Below, one piece after another: positions 23,740 through 31,780 of a DNA stretch of 64,000 nt; within the stretch, counting starts at the first letter, position 1; every line of letters starts with the position of its first letter. The DNA is from Oscillospiraceae bacterium (GTDB lineage Bacteria; Bacillota; Clostridia; Oscillospirales; Oscillospiraceae): NCBI GenBank assembly GCA_902778275.1, contig CACYXE010000004.1, positions 22,127 to 86,126 of the forward strand, given 5' to 3'. Under the pieces are notes generated by a model. The model worked only from the letters and a program-made list of their open reading frames with translations. It searched no databases and was not told the DNA's origin. Made by a program: the position numbers and the translations under genes.

Positions 23740-24981
23740 ATGATACTGGACTGTTCTCCCTACGCAGGGGCTTGTGCCTGCGGCAAGGATCACGAGCTGG
23801 AGACCCGGCTGGTGGTCGTGGAATACAACGCCATCGCCAATTTTGAAAAGTACATGGAGGAAGCGGGACTGGCCGGCCTGCACCGCACCGTCATCTACGA
23901 CAGCATCATCTATGAGCTCACCGAGGGCAAGCATATCAAGGCCGATCAGGAGATCGTGCTCCCGGCCCAGGGGCTGCGCTCGGAGGACGTGCTCATCGAG
24001 GATATGATGACCCGGCTGGACAAGCCCGAGGTGCTCATCGCCTACGGGGCCGGGACCATTATGGACTTCGGCCGGTACCCGGCCTACAAGCTGGGCATCC
24101 CCTTTGTGGCTGTGCCGACCCTGGCCAGCTCCGACGGCTTTACCGCCAGCATCTGCTCGGTGATCCTCAAAGGCCAGAAAAAGTCCATCCGCATGAAGGC
24201 CCCGGCTCTGGTGGTGGCGGACCTGGACATCATCAAGGGCGCGCCCATGCGTCTGGTGGCCAGCGGCATCAACGATATCCTGTCCAAATACATCTCCCTG
24301 GCCGATTGGAAGATGTCTGCCCTGGTCTCCGGGGAGGACTATTGCCCCATGGTGGCGGGCCTGGCCGAGGACGCGCTGCAGATCATGCGCGCTGCGGCGG
24401 ACAAGATGGCCGCCACAGGCGAGGTGGACTACGAGGCCATGACCATGGCCCAGATGAAGAGCGGCCTGACCATGCAGCTGTGGGAGAATTCCAGGGCGGC
24501 CTCCGGCGCGGAGCATCTGATGGCCCACCTGGTAGAGATGCACCCGCCCCGCTTTGAGAAGGCCGAGGGCATCCACGGCGAGTGCGTGGGCGTAGGGACC
24601 TTCGCCGCCGTGAAGGAGTATCACCGCCTGGCGGCGCTGACGCCCAGGGCCAAGCCCTTTGAGCCGCTGAAGCGGGAATGGGTGCTGGAGAAGTTCGGCG
24701 AGCGCCTCTGCGACGGGATCATGCAGGAAAACGAGAACGACGTGCTGGCCAGCTTCGATCCTCAGAACATTGTGGACCACTGGGAGGAGATCCGCCGAAT
24801 CATCGCTTCCATCCCGCCTGTGGAGGAGATGGAAGCCCTGTACAAGGCGGTGGGCTCCAAGTACCTGCCGGAGCATATCGGCATCGACCCGGCCCTGGCG
24901 GATGAGATGCTGCCCATCTCCGCCGCCATCCGCAACCGGCTCACGCTGATCCGCATGTGCCGCGTGTTGGATTTTGACTGA
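23740..24981 (+). CDS. sn-Glycerol-1-phosphate dehydrogenase (AraM/EgsA family)
   Basis: 413 residues of the iron-containing alcohol dehydrogenase / dehydroquinate synthase-like superfamily, G1P dehydrogenase branch. AYGAGTIMDFGRYPAYK is the nucleotide-binding glycine motif, PTLASSDGFTA is the family signature, and metal-ligand histidines fall in SGAEHLMAHL and EGIHGECVGVG. The enzyme makes sn-glycerol-1-phosphate from dihydroxyacetone phosphate, as in archaeal lipids and in Bacillus heptaprenylglyceryl phosphate. No PcrB-like prenyltransferase is adjacent. GAGG stands nine bases before the ATG. The GAF protein gene follows after 33 bases. Confidence 0.85.
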   Translation: MILDCSPYAGACACGKDHELETRLVVVEYNAIANFEKYMEEAGLAGLHRTVIYDSIIYELTEGKHIKADQEIVLPAQGLRSEDVLIEDMMTRLDKPEVLIAYGAGTIMDFGRYPAYKLGIPFVAVPTLASSDGFTASICSVILKGQKKSIRMKAPALVVADLDIIKGAPMRLVASGINDILSKYISLADWKMSALVSGEDYCPMVAGLAEDALQIMRAAADKMAATGEVDYEAMTMAQMKSGLTMQLWENSRAASGAEHLMAHLVEMHPPRFEKAEGIHGECVGVGTFAAVKEYHRLAALTPRAKPFEPLKREWVLEKFGERLCDGIMQENENDVLASFDPQNIVDHWEEIRRIIASIPPVEEMEALYKAVGSKYLPEHIGIDPALADEMLPISAAIRNRLTLIRMCRVLDFD

Positions 24982-25014
24982 AATACGCCGCCGCGTAAGC
25001 GGGGAGGAGAAAAC

Positions 25015-25476
25015 ATGGCATATGAGACCGATTACAGCGCGTTGCAGGAGAGGCTGGCCGCGCTGATCCGCGGCGTTCCGCACACTACCGCGAACCTTGC
25101 CAACGCGGCTGCCCTCCTGTATGAGAGTCTGGAAGCCGTCAACTGGGCCGGCTTCTATCTGGCCCAGGGAGACTTGCTGGTCCTGGGCCCCTTCCAGGGG
25201 AAGCCCGCCTGCATCGAGATCCCCTTCGGGCGGGGCGTCTGCGGGACGGCAGCCCGGCTGGATCAAACACAGCGGGTGGAGGATGTGCACCGCTTCCCCG
25301 GTCATATCGCCTGCGACGCGGCCTCCGCTTCCGAGATCGTGATCCCGCTGCACGCCGGGGGGAAGGTCGTCGGGGTGCTGGACATCGACAGCCCGGAGCC
25401 CGGGCGCTTTTCCGCCGCCGACCAGGCGGGTCTGGAACGCTTTGCCCGATTGTTGGAGCAGGAACTATATAAGTGA
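25015..25476 (+). CDS. Free methionine-(R)-sulfoxide reductase (GAF domain)
   Basis: 153 residues, a single GAF domain of the fRMsr (MsrC/YebR) type. All three functional cysteines are present: one in KPACIEIPFG, one in GVCGTAA and the catalytic one in HIACDAAS, in a pattern nearly identical to characterised enzymes. It reduces free L-methionine-(R)-sulfoxide using thioredoxin. GGGGAGG precedes ATG 25015. It probably shares a transcript with the upstream G1P dehydrogenase and ends at an exceptionally long hairpin. Confidence 0.88.
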   Translation: MAYETDYSALQERLAALIRGVPHTTANLANAAALLYESLEAVNWAGFYLAQGDLLVLGPFQGKPACIEIPFGRGVCGTAARLDQTQRVEDVHRFPGHIACDAASASEIVIPLHAGGKVVGVLDIDSPEPGRFSAADQAGLERFARLLEQELYK

Positions 25477-25492
25477 TATGGGAAAGGACCCG

Positions 25493-25549
25493 TATAAACA
25501 CAAGCCCGCGCCGTGACCCCTGTGGTCACGGCGCGGGCTTGTGTTTATA
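25493..25549 (+). terminator. 26-bp perfect-stem terminator
   Basis: Inverted repeat 25493-25518 and 25524-25549, all 26 positions paired, 5-base loop. Unusually long for an intrinsic terminator. Beyond it, to about 25708, nothing was recognised. Confidence 0.7.
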
Positions 25550-25708
25550 TAGAAGACTGCTGCGCGTATAAATCGCTGAAAAGGCTGCGTTTATGCTCAA
25601 TAATACAAAAAACAACGAGAGCATAGAAAAAAGCTGCAATAATCCTTTTTTCATTGAATGAAACCCGGCCTTGTTATATACCATGTATATGAAGGACTAG
25701 CAGGATAA

Positions 25709-26055
25709 CAAAAAGCTGTACTTCGACACCGCCACAGCATACCCTGATTAGGTCTATGACCCCGCTGCGGTGCCCCTCAGCAGGAAGCTGACAGATGCCG
25801 GCGGCGCTACCAGCACCTGCCATGGCCGGGGCGTTTCCAGTACTTCCATGGTTAACATGGTTGGAGCCTTCGGCACCTCAGCATACAAGCGCGTTACAGA
25901 GGTGGACAAGCCTTCCAACACAGCCCGTTCGGCGCCAATTTCATCAACATGACCAATCGGGACAGCGTGCTTCGCTGTGCTCTGGAGCAGGCGCAGCGGC
26001 CTTGCTCGGCTACTTCATCGTCCTGCTGTTCAAACGGCGCGGCGATCAGTCTTAA
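25709..26055 (+). pseudogene. Decayed remnant of a surface-anchored protein
   Basis: Three plus-strand frames contain protein-like pieces without a shared frame. One reads KKLYFDTATAYPD, a stop, then VYDPAAVPLSRKLTD; another ends with AALLGYFIVLLFKRRGDQS and a stop, which looks like the membrane anchor and basic tail of a cell-surface protein. No start codon with a ribosome-binding site is present. It is best explained as a frameshifted, 5'-deleted gene fragment of a secreted or cell-wall-anchored protein. The exact family is unknown. Confidence 0.4.
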
Positions 26056-26087
26056 ATTGTATCTTTCTCGGCCGCTCCTAAAAAAAC

Positions 26088-26136
26088 AGAGCTGTGATGA
26101 AAAGGTGTGTTTTGCACACCCGGGCATCACAGCTCT
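26088..26136. terminator. Nested bidirectional terminator
   Basis: Outer 12-bp stem (26088-26099 with 26125-26136) and inner 6-bp stem GGTGTG/CACACC (26104-26109 with 26115-26120). It has T-runs on both strands and terminates the minus-strand ADP-ribosylglycohydrolase operon. Confidence 0.75.
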
Positions 26137-26171
26137 TTTCATATGTGGGTTTCGGCCTTTGCTCGAAGGTT

Positions 26172-26975
26172 TTAGACCGAGGCTCTGGCGGCAAGCCAGC
26201 TCCGGAAGTCCTCGACCACAGTCAGCAGCCGCGGGTCCAGCCTGGCCTTTGCCTGCCGGACGAAGTCCTCGGGAACACCGTAAAAGGCCTCGGCAATCCC
26301 GCCGGCGATGGCGGCGATGGTGTCGCTGTCGCCGCCGATGGAGATGCAGTTGCGGATGACGTCTTCGTAATCCTCACCCTCCAGAAAGCAGACCAGCGCC
26401 TGGGGGACCGCTACCTGACAGATCTCCTTTCCGTGGCCCTGCCATGTGCGGCGGTAGGCGTCCACGCTCATGGACAGATCATAATAGGCCTCCATGGCCA
26501 GGCGGATCTCTTCCTTGGTCTTGCCCTGGCGGGCCAGGACGATGGCCACCGCCGTGGCCTCCGCGCCCTTCATGCCCTCGGGGTGATCGTGGGTCACCCG
26601 GGTGACCGCCGCGGAGAGCGCCTTCGCCTCATCCACATCCCGGGCTGCGAAGCCCACGGGGCTGACGCGCATGGCGGAGCCGTTGCCGCAGCTGTTGTAT
26701 GGCTGCGGGTCGTCCGAGAACATCCAGCCGCAAAAACGCCGGCCATAGCCGCAGTTGGGAAACTGCCGTCCGATGCGCTGCATGGCCGCCACGGCCTTTT
26801 CCTGCAGGTCTGAAAAGTCCTCTTTGCTGTCCATCAGTGCTTGTGCCACGGCACAGGTCATAACACTGTCGTCGGTAAATTCCGAGCGCTTTGTCAAAAA
26901 GTCAAAGTCTTTGGATAAATGGTTGTGGAACTCAAAGCGGGAGCCCACCATGTCGCCCAAGATGGCGCCGATCAT
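26172..26975 (-). CDS. ADP-ribosylglycohydrolase (DraG/ARH family)
   Basis: 267 residues. GDMVGSRFE, FTDDSVMT and GGDSDTIAAIAGGIAEA are the three binuclear-Mg motifs of the DraG/ARH family, which removes ADP-ribose from proteins or cleaves related ADP-ribosyl compounds. The start ATG 26975 is placed seven bases after GGAG; an ATG two codons upstream is too close to it. It is the last gene of an operon with a macro-domain protein 20 bases upstream and a VWA protein before that, so it probably works on ADP-ribosylated targets together with the macro domain. Confidence 0.88.
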   Translation of the reverse strand: MIGAILGDMVGSRFEFHNHLSKDFDFLTKRSEFTDDSVMTCAVAQALMDSKEDFSDLQEKAVAAMQRIGRQFPNCGYGRRFCGWMFSDDPQPYNSCGNGSAMRVSPVGFAARDVDEAKALSAAVTRVTHDHPEGMKGAEATAVAIVLARQGKTKEEIRLAMEAYYDLSMSVDAYRRTWQGHGKEICQVAVPQALVCFLEGEDYEDVIRNCISIGGDSDTIAAIAGGIAEAFYGVPEDFVRQAKARLDPRLLTVVEDFRSWLAARASV

Positions 26976-26995
26976 AAGCATTCTCCTTTCCTGGT

Positions 26996-28087
26996 TCAGC
27001 ATGCCCCCAGCAGGGGCAGATCCTGTTCAAACAGGGTCTCGTTGATCTCGTAAATGTTGAAATTGCCGCTGCGGATGAAACGCTCCACCGTCCGGTCCAG
27101 CGCATGGTAGCGGGACAGGGTCATCCCGGCCCGCATCAGCAGATCCTGGGCCTGCTCGTAATCCAGCCGCAGCCCGACGGCACAGGCCAGGGCGTTGGTC
27201 TTGCGGGGGATCTGATCCGGGTGGTGCTTCATGTTCCAGAACATGGCTTTGTTGATGTTGGAGCAGATGTAAAATTCCTTTTTGGACAGCCCCTTTTGCG
27301 CGCACCACCACTCGCACATCTCCGCAAAGGACAGATCCTGCTCCGTATAGTCCGGCATGGCGGCAGCTGCGGCGGAACCGAGGGCCTCGGTATCCTCCAC
27401 GAAGAAGGACATCGTATGTTCCGCCGGCGCCTGCTCCTGGGGAGCCGAGACATCAAAGGGGCCGGACGCCAGCTCGCCCGGATCGAACTGCGCCGGCCGG
27501 TTGGAGGGCCGAAAAAGAGAGCCGAGCCGCGCTTTTTTCGCCATCGGATACGCAGGAGAGATCTGCTCCCGTATGCCGCCGTCGATCTTATTGCCCAGTT
27601 CCACGGAAGCCTGGTCGAACAGGACCAGGTAGATCATCATGTCCTCATCCTCCGGCAGGGAGAACAGAAATTCCCGGATGCAGGAAGTGGCGATCTGATA
27701 GGCCTCCTTCTTAGGGTAGGCGTAGGCGCCGGCGGAGAGGAAGGGGATGGCCACGGAGCGGCAGCCGCTTTCCCGTGCCAGGGCCAGGATGCTGCGGTAA
27801 CAGCTGCGCAACTGCTCCGCCTCCCCGTGCAGGCCGCCCCGATAGATGGGGCCTACCGTGTGGATGATGTACCGACAGGAGGAGATCCCATAGGACCCGG
27901 TGATCACCGATGAGCCCGGAGGGCAGAAACCGATCTCCGCCAGCTCGGCGTCCAGTCCGGGGCCCGCCGCATGGCGGATACCCGCGTCTACGCCCACGCC
28001 GCCCACCTTGAACCGCTCGTTGGTGGAGTTTACGATAGCGTCGACTTCCATTCGGACGATATCGTTGCGCACGATGGTGAATGCCAT
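26996..28087 (-). CDS. Macro-domain protein with C-terminal helix-turn-helix-like domain
   Basis: 363 residues. The N-terminal macro domain (1-185) has DAIVNSTNERF, GGVGVDAGIRHAAGPGL and YIIHTVGPIYRGG, the ADP-ribose-binding and hydrolase signature of MacroD-type enzymes. After a poorly conserved linker (about 185-250) comes an all-helical C-terminal domain (QKGLSKKEFY, NALACAVGLRLDYEQAQDLL, GNFNIYEINETLFE) resembling XRE-type helix-turn-helix regions found in Firmicute macro proteins. It may bind ADP-ribosylated protein or nucleic acid. It lies between the VWA and ADP-ribosylglycohydrolase genes, 38 bases after the VWA stop. Confidence 0.82.
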   Translation of the reverse strand: MAFTIVRNDIVRMEVDAIVNSTNERFKVGGVGVDAGIRHAAGPGLDAELAEIGFCPPGSSVITGSYGISSCRYIIHTVGPIYRGGLHGEAEQLRSCYRSILALARESGCRSVAIPFLSAGAYAYPKKEAYQIATSCIREFLFSLPEDEDMMIYLVLFDQASVELGNKIDGGIREQISPAYPMAKKARLGSLFRPSNRPAQFDPGELASGPFDVSAPQEQAPAEHTMSFFVEDTEALGSAAAAAMPDYTEQDLSFAEMCEWWCAQKGLSKKEFYICSNINKAMFWNMKHHPDQIPRKTNALACAVGLRLDYEQAQDLLMRAGMTLSRYHALDRTVERFIRSGNFNIYEINETLFEQDLPLLGAC

Positions 28088-28125
28088 GAAGATCCCCCCT
28101 GTCTGCTTCTACAAAGTATTATACC

Positions 28126-28773
28126 TTACTTTTTGCGCTTTTGGTAGTCCCTGTCTGCGGACCGGCGCCAGCCTTGATCCCTGTTCAGCCGGGCGCCGCT
28201 CCGGGCGCTCCCGACGGCAAGATTGATCGCCTCGAAGGCCATGGTGGTGCCGCAGACGTCTGGCATATAGTTGACCGCGGTCTTCGCGTCGATGCCGTAG
28301 CTTTTGGCCGTTTCCACCGCGTCGATGTTGGCTGCCAGGAAGATGAACTCCCAGCCGTACTTTTCCTGCTCATGGCGGATCATCTGCTTCACCTGCCCGG
28401 CGGAGTAGCGGTGGCTGGCGTTCTCCATGCCGTCGGTGGTGATGACGAATATCGTGTGCTCCGGGACGTCCTCTTTCCGGGCGTAGCGGTGAATGCCTGT
28501 AATGTGATGGATGGCCTCGCCCAGGGCGTCCACCAGGGCCGTACAGCCGCCCGCCCGGTAGTCGTCCCTGGTCATGGAAGCGACCTCGCCGATGGGGAGC
28601 CGGTCGTGGAGCATATGGCTGCTGTTGTTGAAGAGATAGGTGGTCACCAGGGCCTCGCCGTCTTTGACCGCCTGTTCTTTGAGGACGCTGTTGAAGCCGC
28701 CGATGGTGTCGTCGGTCAGGTGCTCCATGGAGCCGCTCATGTCCAGGATGAAAACCAGTTCTGTTTTGCTCAT
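28126..28773 (-). CDS. VWA-domain protein (TerY/YegL-like)
   Basis: 215 residues forming one von Willebrand factor A domain. The metal-ion-dependent adhesion site is intact: DMSGSM near residue 11, a Thr in the GGCTALVDALG segment and a late Asp in TTDGMENAS. There is no signal peptide or membrane anchor, so it is probably cytosolic, like the VWA proteins of tellurite-resistance and phosphate-stress gene clusters. It is the first gene of the VWA / macro / ADP-ribosylglycohydrolase operon and may scaffold its partners. A Lys/Arg-rich C terminus (QKRKK) is visible. Confidence 0.82.
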   Translation of the reverse strand: MSKTELVFILDMSGSMEHLTDDTIGGFNSVLKEQAVKDGEALVTTYLFNNSSHMLHDRLPIGEVASMTRDDYRAGGCTALVDALGEAIHHITGIHRYARKEDVPEHTIFVITTDGMENASHRYSAGQVKQMIRHEQEKYGWEFIFLAANIDAVETAKSYGIDAKTAVNYMPDVCGTTMAFEAINLAVGSARSGARLNRDQGWRRSADRDYQKRKK

Positions 28774-28870
28774 GTTCCCTCTTCCTTTCTGTTGTCGGTT
28801 TTGTGATTACAGCTGCATTGTACGGCACAAAAGGGAAGCTGTGGTCAAGTGGCACTCGACCGCAAAAAAA

Positions 28871-28896
28871 CAGCGCCGTCCGATCGGACGGCGCTG
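28871..28896 (-). terminator. Terminator of the hydrolase-methyltransferase operon
   Basis: 12-bp stem CAGCGCCGTCCG / CGGACGGCGCTG with a 2-base centre. On the minus strand it is followed by a run of seven T. Confidence 0.8.
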
Positions 28897-28931
28897 CTTT
28901 GGGTCTGTTTTAAAAGACAGGCGGCCGGGCT

Positions 28932-29603
28932 TCACCAGAGATGGGGGACCAGCCGGTACTTCACCCGCCGCATGTAATCGGCATAACCCGGCAGACCCTC
29001 CGCCAGCACGGCCTCCTCATTCCGGATGCGCTTGACGATGATGGGGATGTACAGCAGCATGACGGCGAAGGCGGGGAGCGAGCCCAGGATCAGGGGCATG
29101 GAGAGGAAGAGGAATACGGTGCTGGTATACATGGGATGGCGGACAAGCCCGTAGAGCCCGGTGTCGATGACCTTCTGGCCCTCCTGCACCTCCACGGTCC
29201 GGGACAGGTAGACGTTTTCCCGCAGGACCTCCGCGTACAGGGCGTAGGCCAGCAGAAAGATCACCGCCGCCGTCCAGGACACAGCGCGCGGCAGGAGGGA
29301 CCAGTGGAAGCGGCGGTCCAGCCCGGCCAGGAGAAAGGCCGCCAGAAACATCAGGCCGCTCAGCAGCAGAACGCTTTTCTGCTCCATCTGCTCCTCTCTG
29401 GCACTCAGGCGCTTTCGCAGCAGCTCCGGGCTCCTGCGCAGCATGATCAGCCCCGCAAAAAACATGGGGACGAATAAAACGCCGAGCAGCAGCCAGGCTT
29501 GCCAGTAGGCAAAGGTCCCCGCCGGGAGAAACAGCAGCAGACCCACCAGCAGCAGGCCGCTGAGAAACTTTCCGATGGCCTGTCGAAACAAGACTTTATC
29601 CAT
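28932..29603 (-). CDS. Isoprenylcysteine methyltransferase-like membrane protein
   Basis: 223 residues with about five membrane helices and the ICMT/PEMT-type C-terminal motif: GLYGLVRHPMYTSTVFL followed by RNEEAVLAEGLPGYADYMRRV. In characterised members this region binds S-adenosylmethionine and the substrate. Bacteria lack prenylated CaaX proteins, so the real substrate is probably a small lipid or thiol compound. It follows the alpha/beta hydrolase gene after 14 bases, hence one operon. The start ATG is preceded by GGAGAG. Confidence 0.75.
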   Translation of the reverse strand: MDKVLFRQAIGKFLSGLLLVGLLLFLPAGTFAYWQAWLLLGVLFVPMFFAGLIMLRRSPELLRKRLSAREEQMEQKSVLLLSGLMFLAAFLLAGLDRRFHWSLLPRAVSWTAAVIFLLAYALYAEVLRENVYLSRTVEVQEGQKVIDTGLYGLVRHPMYTSTVFLFLSMPLILGSLPAFAVMLLYIPIIVKRIRNEEAVLAEGLPGYADYMRRVKYRLVPHLW

Positions 29604-29617
29604 GCTTTTCTCTCCTT

Positions 29618-30418
29618 TCAGCGGCAGAAATCCATGACGCGGGGGAGAAAGTCCGGGGCCTCCTCGTAGAGACCGTGGCTCAGCCCCGCATACAGATACA
29701 GCTCACAGCCTGGGATCTGCGAGGCGATCTCCCTTGACGCCTGTCCGGTGACGATGGCGTCCTCCGTCCCGCCGATCACCAGCGTGGGGCAGACGATGCG
29801 GGGAAGCTCCGCATAGGCATTGTGGGTGACGCAGGACTCGGCCTGGATCCGAAAGCGCTCGAAGGATCGGGGCTTCCCGACATTTCCCAGCAGGCCATAG
29901 CTGAGCCGAGCCCGGCGCAGGCGCTTCGGAGAATAAGAGCGCTCCGCCGTGTCCAGCAGGATCCCCTTGTAGTCGCCCCGCTCCGCCATCTCCAGCCAGC
30001 CGGAGACAACGGTCTCCACCGTCGTGTTCGGCTTGGAGAGGGTCACGGCCAGTACCAGGCGGCTTAGCTTTTCCGGGTGATCGATGGACAGCCATTGGGC
30101 GATCATGCCGCCCTGGGAGACGCCCAGCACCGCAGCCTCCGACAGACCAAGCGCGTCCATGGCGGCTGCCACATCCGCCGCCATTTCCCGAGTCGTCGTG
30201 TGGGGACTGAGCTGTCTGCGGCGGCTGAATACGTATACCGTAAAATCCCGGGCCATGGCGTGGTAGAGCAGGGAGAAGGGCAGGGCCATGCCCCGTACGG
30301 TCTTCAAACCGTCGCCCACACCGGGAAGCATCACCAGGATCCGCGGGCCCGAGCCGAAGCGGATATAGTCCATTTTGCCCGTCCCCAGGGACAGGCAGCC
30401 GTTTTTCGCTCTGAGCAT
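29618..30418 (-). CDS. Alpha/beta hydrolase
   Basis: 266 residues, standard alpha/beta hydrolase size. The nucleophile elbow GVSQGG, the acid in GGTEDAIV and the base in GLSHGLYEE form a complete triad. GSGPRILVMLPGVGDG gives the oxyanion loop. The substrate is not predictable. ATG 30418 follows GGAGG; longer frames upstream run through the divergent promoter region and are unlikely. It shares an operon with the methyltransferase-like gene. Confidence 0.8.
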   Translation of the reverse strand: MLRAKNGCLSLGTGKMDYIRFGSGPRILVMLPGVGDGLKTVRGMALPFSLLYHAMARDFTVYVFSRRRQLSPHTTTREMAADVAAAMDALGLSEAAVLGVSQGGMIAQWLSIDHPEKLSRLVLAVTLSKPNTTVETVVSGWLEMAERGDYKGILLDTAERSYSPKRLRRARLSYGLLGNVGKPRSFERFRIQAESCVTHNAYAELPRIVCPTLVIGGTEDAIVTGQASREIASQIPGCELYLYAGLSHGLYEEAPDFLPRVMDFCR

Positions 30419-30487
30419 AGGGGGCCTCCTTTCCGGCAGAGTACTTTCCTTTTTTAGTATTATATGTAAATATATCTGTTTTTTCAA

Positions 30488-30515
30488 TTGCAAAAAACAG
30501 GGGATATGATATGAT
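30488..30515 (+). promoter_or_regulatory. Promoter of glycerate kinase
   Basis: TTGCAA at 30488-30493, 16-bp spacer, TATGAT at 30510-30515, about 80 bases before the start codon. Confidence 0.45.
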
Positions 30516-30593
30516 GAAAACAGAGTGAAGCAAGCGTTTTCCATTTTGACCGTGTGTGAAAAGCGGATGGATCGAACGACATGAGGTGTGATT

Positions 30594-31715
30594 ATGAAAA
30601 AAGCAGTACTGATCCCGGATTCGTTTAAAGGGACGCTGTCTTCCGCGGAGATTTGCGCCATTATGAAGTCCCGCATCGAAGCCCGATTCCCCGGCTGTGA
30701 GGTCCTGTCCATCCCCGTGGCCGACGGCGGTGAGGGCAGCGTGGACGCCTTCCTGACCGCCCTGGGCGGCGAGAAGGTGTGGCTGGAAGTCAAGAACCCG
30801 TACTTTGAGCCCATGGAGGCCTTCTATGGCCTGATCGACAACGGCAAAACCGCCGTGGTGGAGATGGCCGCCTGCGCGGGCCTGCCTCTGGTGGAGGGCC
30901 GCCGGGACCCCGGCAAGACTACCACCTACGGCGTGGGCGAGCTGATCCTGGACGCGGCAGGGCGCGGCGTCAGCAAGATCATCGTGGGACTGGGCGGCAG
31001 CGCCACCAACGACGCGGGCTGCGGCGCGGCAGCCGCCATCGGCGTGAAATTCCTGGACAAGGACGGCAGGGCCTTCGTTCCCACCGGCGGCAGCCTGATC
31101 GACGTGGACAGGATCGACCTGTCCGGCAAGAACGAGCTGCTTCGGGGGATCGAGCTGGTCACCATGTGCGACATCGACAACCCCATGTATGGCGAGACCG
31201 GCGCGGCCTATGTTTTCGGCCCCCAGAAGGGCGCGGACCCCGATATGGTCAAGGCGCTGGACGCGGGATTGCGCCATCTGGGCGAGGTGATCAAGCGCGA
31301 TCTGGGACGGGATCTGACGCAGGTCCCCGGCGGCGGCGCCGCCGGCGCCATGGGCGTGGGGATGATGGCGTTCTTTGACTCCACCCTGCAGATGGGCATT
31401 GAGACCGTGCTGAACACGGTGGCCTTCGATTCGCTCATCTCCGACGCGGACGTGATCTTCACCGGCGAGGGCAAGATCGACAGCCAGAGCCTGCGCGGCA
31501 AGGTGGTCATCGGCGTGGCGCGCCGGGCAAAGAAGCAAGCAAAGCCCGTCATTGCGGTGGTAGGCGGCTCGGATCTGGGCATGGAGCCGGCCTATGAAGA
31601 GGGCGTCAAGGCCATCTTCACCATCAACCGGCTGCCTCAGGATCTGGCCGTCAGCAAGGCTTTCTCCCGGGAGAACCTGGCCTTCGCGATGGACAACATC
31701 CTGCGCATGATGTAG
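30594..31715 (+). CDS. Glycerate kinase (GlxK/GarK family)
   Basis: 373 residues, full length for the family. Motifs: PDSFKGTLSSAE at the N terminus, PVADGGEGSVDAF, GLGGSATNDAGCG, VPGGGAAGAMG and FTGEGKIDSQS, the substrate and ATP sites of glycerate 2-kinases. It makes 2-phosphoglycerate (or 3-phosphoglycerate) from glycerate, feeding the enolase step encoded at 40.1 kb. ATG 30594 is seven bases after GAGG; a GTG two codons upstream is less well placed. The MFS transporter 65 bases downstream may import the substrate. Confidence 0.92.
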   Translation: MKKAVLIPDSFKGTLSSAEICAIMKSRIEARFPGCEVLSIPVADGGEGSVDAFLTALGGEKVWLEVKNPYFEPMEAFYGLIDNGKTAVVEMAACAGLPLVEGRRDPGKTTTYGVGELILDAAGRGVSKIIVGLGGSATNDAGCGAAAAIGVKFLDKDGRAFVPTGGSLIDVDRIDLSGKNELLRGIELVTMCDIDNPMYGETGAAYVFGPQKGADPDMVKALDAGLRHLGEVIKRDLGRDLTQVPGGGAAGAMGVGMMAFFDSTLQMGIETVLNTVAFDSLISDADVIFTGEGKIDSQSLRGKVVIGVARRAKKQAKPVIAVVGGSDLGMEPAYEEGVKAIFTINRLPQDLAVSKAFSRENLAFAMDNILRMM

Positions 31716-31780
31716 ACCACGCCCAACAAAGAAAAAGGCGTTGCCGCCAAACAGCTTAGATCGCTAAGGACCATTTCAAC

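Noticed and set aside
25493-25549. Insertion-sequence terminal inverted repeat
   Set aside because: The 26-bp arms are only 5 bases apart and follow directly after a gene, which fits a long terminator better; no transposase is nearby.
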